From the NCBI GenBank assembly GCA_020444775.1, contig JAGRHX010000167.1:1-16035 (forward strand): a stretch of DNA of 16,035 nucleotides, given 5' to 3'. The notes beneath the pieces were generated by a model. It made no database searches. It worked only from the letters and a program-made list of their open reading frames with translations, and had not been told where the DNA came from. Each line of letters starts with the position of its first letter. Positions within the stretch are counted from its first letter, which is position 1. Of this stretch, positions 14,012-16,035 are shown piece by piece. The DNA is from Gammaproteobacteria bacterium. Its GTDB lineage: Bacteria; Pseudomonadota; Gammaproteobacteria; HK1. A program made the translations under genes and the position numbers.

Positions 14012-15247
14012 ATGTATCCCATTCTCAAAGGCCTAAGAATCGTCGAGGGCGCCTCCTTCATCGCGGCCCCCTCGTGCGCGCTCCACCTGCACCAGCTCGG
14101 CGCCGATGTCATACGCTTCGATGCGATCGGCGGCGGCCCGGACTTCCATCGCTGGCCGCGCATCGAGGACGGCCCCAGTCTCTACTGGGAGGGGCTCAAC
14201 AAGGGCAAGAAATCCATTGCCCTGGACCTGCGCCGCCCCGAAGGTCGCGAGCTGGCCGTGCGTCTGGCCACCGCGCCGGGCGAGAACGCGGGTCTGGTGG
14301 TGACCAACTTCCCGGTCCGCGGCTTCTTCTCGCACGAGAACCTCAAGGCCCAGCGTGAGGACATCATCACGGTCCGGGTGATGGGCTGGTTCGACGGCAC
14401 CACGGCGCTCGACTACACCGTGAACGCCGCGGTCGGGGTGCCCTACATGACCGGACCGCAGTCACTCGAGGACGCGCCGGTCAACCATGTGCTGCCGGCC
14501 TGGGACCTGGTCACCGGCACCTACGCGGCAATGGCGTTGCTCGCCGCCGAACGGCATCGCCGGCTGAGCGGCGAGGGCAGCGAGATCCGCGTGCCGCTCG
14601 GTGACGTCGCCTTCGCGACCATGGGCCATCTGGGTCAGATCGCCGAGGTGATGCACAGCGGCGCGGATCGGCCGCGCCTGGGCAACGACCTGTTCGGCGC
14701 CTTCGGCCGCGACTTCGTGACCGGCGACGGCCAGCGGATCATGCTGGTGGCGCTGACCAGCCGGCAGTGGACCGGGCTGGTCAAGGTGCTCGGCCTCGGC
14801 GAGGCGGTGCGCGCCGTCGAGAGAGAGATCGGCGCCAGCCTCAGCGATGACGAGGGGCTGCGCTTTGCGCACCGCGAGCGGCTCAACGCGCTGGTGGCGA
14901 CCGCGCTGGGCAGCCGTCGTCTGGACGAGCTGAAGCCCGAGTTCGACGCCAACGGGGTCTGCTGGGGGCCCTACCACACGCTGCAGCAGGCGCTCGAGTC
15001 GGACGACAGCGGGACCCTGGCGAGTCCGCTGTTCGAGTCGGTGCAGCATCCCAGCGGCCTGCGCTATCCCACCCCAGGCGCCAGCGCCACCTTCGAAGGC
15101 CGCTCCAGAGCCGGCATTCAGCCCGCCCCGCGTCTGGGTGAGCACACCGACCAGATCCTGGCCGAGGTGCTCGACCTGCCGGAGCACGAGATTGCGCGCC
15201 TGCACGACCAGGGCCTGGTCGCCGGCGCCGAGGAGAACCAGCGATGA
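14012..15247 (+). CDS. mct: Family III CoA transferase, 2-methylfumaryl-CoA isomerase (Mct)-like
   Basis: This 411-residue CaiB/BaiF-family protein resembles mesaconyl-CoA C1-C4 CoA transferase (2-methylfumaryl-CoA isomerase) of the Chloroflexus 3-hydroxypropionate bi-cycle from end to end, as I remember that sequence. Shared stretches are G-L-R-I-V-E-G-x-x-F-x-A-A-P (7-20), [15 protein letters not shown] (28-42), G-L-N-K-G-K (61-66), Y-M-T-G-P (145-149) and V-N-H-V-L-P-A-W-D (157-165). G-A-F-G-R-D-F and [10 protein letters not shown] near the end also match. Asp165 lies where the CoA-thioester-forming Asp is expected. The enzyme moves CoA within mesaconyl-CoA from C1 to C4. The start agrees with the family, although its ribosome binding site is weak. 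It overlaps the Mcd-like gene by four bases (ATGA). Another family III transferase specificity is possible but less likely. Confidence 0.85.
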   Translation: MYPILKGLRIVEGASFIAAPSCALHLHQLGADVIRFDAIGGGPDFHRWPRIEDGPSLYWEGLNKGKKSIALDLRRPEGRELAVRLATAPGENAGLVVTNFPVRGFFSHENLKAQREDIITVRVMGWFDGTTALDYTVNAAVGVPYMTGPQSLEDAPVNHVLPAWDLVTGTYAAMALLAAERHRRLSGEGSEIRVPLGDVAFATMGHLGQIAEVMHSGADRPRLGNDLFGAFGRDFVTGDGQRIMLVALTSRQWTGLVKVLGLGEAVRAVEREIGASLSDDEGLRFAHRERLNALVATALGSRRLDELKPEFDANGVCWGPYHTLQQALESDDSGTLASPLFESVQHPSGLRYPTPGASATFEGRSRAGIQPAPRLGEHTDQILAEVLDLPEHEIARLHDQGLVAGAEENQR

Positions 15248-16035
15248 GCACGACCACCGAAGCAGGCGCGACGTTGCCCGCGGCGGACACGCTGAGCAGA
15301 CGCTGCCGGCAGGCGCTGGCGGCGGCCCGCGAGTACGAGGCCCAGGCGCGGGCGGCGGCCGGGCAACGGGTCCTCGACGGGGGCCGTGTCGATGCCCGGG
15401 CGGCGAACCGAAACCAGCGGATCCTGCATGGTCTGGCCTGGATCGCGACCACCGTGGAGGCGCTGGCGGCGAGCAGCGAGTGGTATGTCGGGCTGCAGGC
15501 CAGCGGCGACGCCGGCGATGGCGAGACGCTGATCCTGGCCATCGGCTTCGGCGAGTACCTGGGCCAGCTGACCGGCGGTCTGCCGATGAGTCAGAACGAG
15601 ATCCTGCGCCCGCGCGAGCTGGGCCTCGCGGCCGCGGCCGCGGCGCTGGAAGCCGACGAGGCGGTGGCCTGGTTCCTGGACCATGGCAACAGCGAGCAGC
15701 ACCGCGCGGCGCTGGTCGAGCACGTGCGCAACGACGGCGCGATCGCCGAGAGCCTGGGTGAAGAGACCCTGGACATGATTCGCGATCAGTTCCGCCGCTT
15801 CGCCAACGAGCGGGTCAAGCCGGGCGCCCATCAGTGGCACCTGGACGATGCGCTTATCCCCGACGAGGTGGTCGGGGCGATGGCCGAGCTGGGCGTGTTC
15901 GGCGTCACCATCGACAGCGAATACGGCGGCTTCGGTCTGGGCAAGCTGGCCATGTGCGTGGTCAGCGAAGAGCTGTCGCGCGGCTGGATTGCCGCCGGCT
16001 CGTTGGGCACCCGCTCGGAGATCGCCGGCGAGCTG
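15244..16035 (+). CDS. mcd: (2S)-Methylsuccinyl-CoA dehydrogenase-like acyl-CoA dehydrogenase, N-terminal part
   Basis: The frame runs off the window after 264 codons. Residues 1 to about 170 form an extra helical N-terminal domain, with [13 protein letters not shown] (62-74) and [18 protein letters not shown] (100-117). From about 174 the normal acyl-CoA dehydrogenase N-terminal domain follows, with [14 protein letters not shown] (180-193), L-G-V-F-G-V (216-221), [21 protein letters not shown] (227-247) and [13 protein letters not shown] (252-264). This extended layout and these motifs are those I recall for Mcd of the ethylmalonyl-CoA pathway, which makes mesaconyl-C1-CoA from methylsuccinyl-CoA with FAD. 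Its product would be the substrate of the Mct-like enzyme encoded just upstream. The catalytic base and flavin contacts lie beyond the window, so they could not be checked. Confidence 0.82.
   Translation, partial: MSTTTEAGATLPAADTLSRRCRQALAAAREYEAQARAAAGQRVLDGGRVDARAANRNQRILHGLAWIATTVEALAASSEWYVGLQASGDAGDGETLILAIGFGEYLGQLTGGLPMSQNEILRPRELGLAAAAAALEADEAVAWFLDHGNSEQHRAALVEHVRNDGAIAESLGEETLDMIRDQFRRFANERVKPGAHQWHLDDALIPDEVVGAMAELGVFGVTIDSEYGGFGLGKLAMCVVSEELSRGWIAAGSLGTRSEIAGEL

Noticed and set aside
12406..14358. 650-codon plus-strand open frame across the serine hydrolase and CoA transferase genes
   Set aside because: It is a third-position artefact of high G+C content: Arg/Ala/Pro-rich, without domains, and out of frame with two well-supported enzymes.

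Overview
The window is high-GC DNA (around two thirds G+C by eye), densely packed, from a Gram-negative bacterium. The MCE/MlaE lipid-transport genes and a lipoprotein signal peptide imply two membranes. Codon use, overlapping stop/start junctions and gene families fit a proteobacterium; gammaproteobacterium is a guess. I see no rRNA, tRNA, CRISPR array, transposase or phage gene.

Left block (51-6112, all minus strand): five genes joined head to tail by 1-4 base overlaps, so almost certainly one translationally coupled operon. In transcription order: a membrane sensor (Cache, GAF-like, class III cyclase-like domain), an MlaE-type permease, an ABC-ATPase-like protein, an MCE (MlaD-type) protein and a TPR lipoprotein. 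This is an Mla-like lipid-trafficking set with two surprises. The ATPase partner has lost Walker A, Q-loop, signature, Walker B and H-switch residues, and the cyclase domain has lost metal-binding and catalytic residues. This is the strongest candidate for an undescribed system: an MCE transporter whose ATPase is a pseudoenzyme, tied to a pseudocyclase sensor.

Region 6113-6489 is a 377 bp divergent intergenic region with a -10-like element, a 16 bp palindrome and a perfectly abutting 20 bp tandem repeat. It leads into an unrecognised 194-residue protein (6490-7074). A strong hairpin separates that gene from a convergent DUF1028 gene (7132-7812).

Region 7812-9643 holds DUF1028 divergent from the large and small subunits of a variant aconitase X (AcnX) dehydratase with altered family motifs. 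A GMC flavin oxidoreductase (9671-11296) converges on it. An EamA permease (11441-12337), preceded by 15 bp tandem repeats inside a possible 38-codon leader, and a beta-lactamase-fold serine hydrolase (12515-13792) follow on the plus strand. Together these look like uptake and breakdown of a small hydroxy- or amino-acid-like compound, but the substrate is not visible.

Right end (14012-16035+): a family III CoA transferase closely resembling 2-methylfumaryl-CoA isomerase (Mct, 3-hydroxypropionate bi-cycle) overlaps by 4 bases a cut-off gene resembling (2S)-methylsuccinyl-CoA dehydrogenase (Mcd, ethylmalonyl-CoA pathway). In series they would convert methylsuccinyl-CoA to mesaconyl-C1-CoA and then mesaconyl-C4-CoA, a C5-dicarboxylate route joining steps of two known carbon-assimilation cycles.
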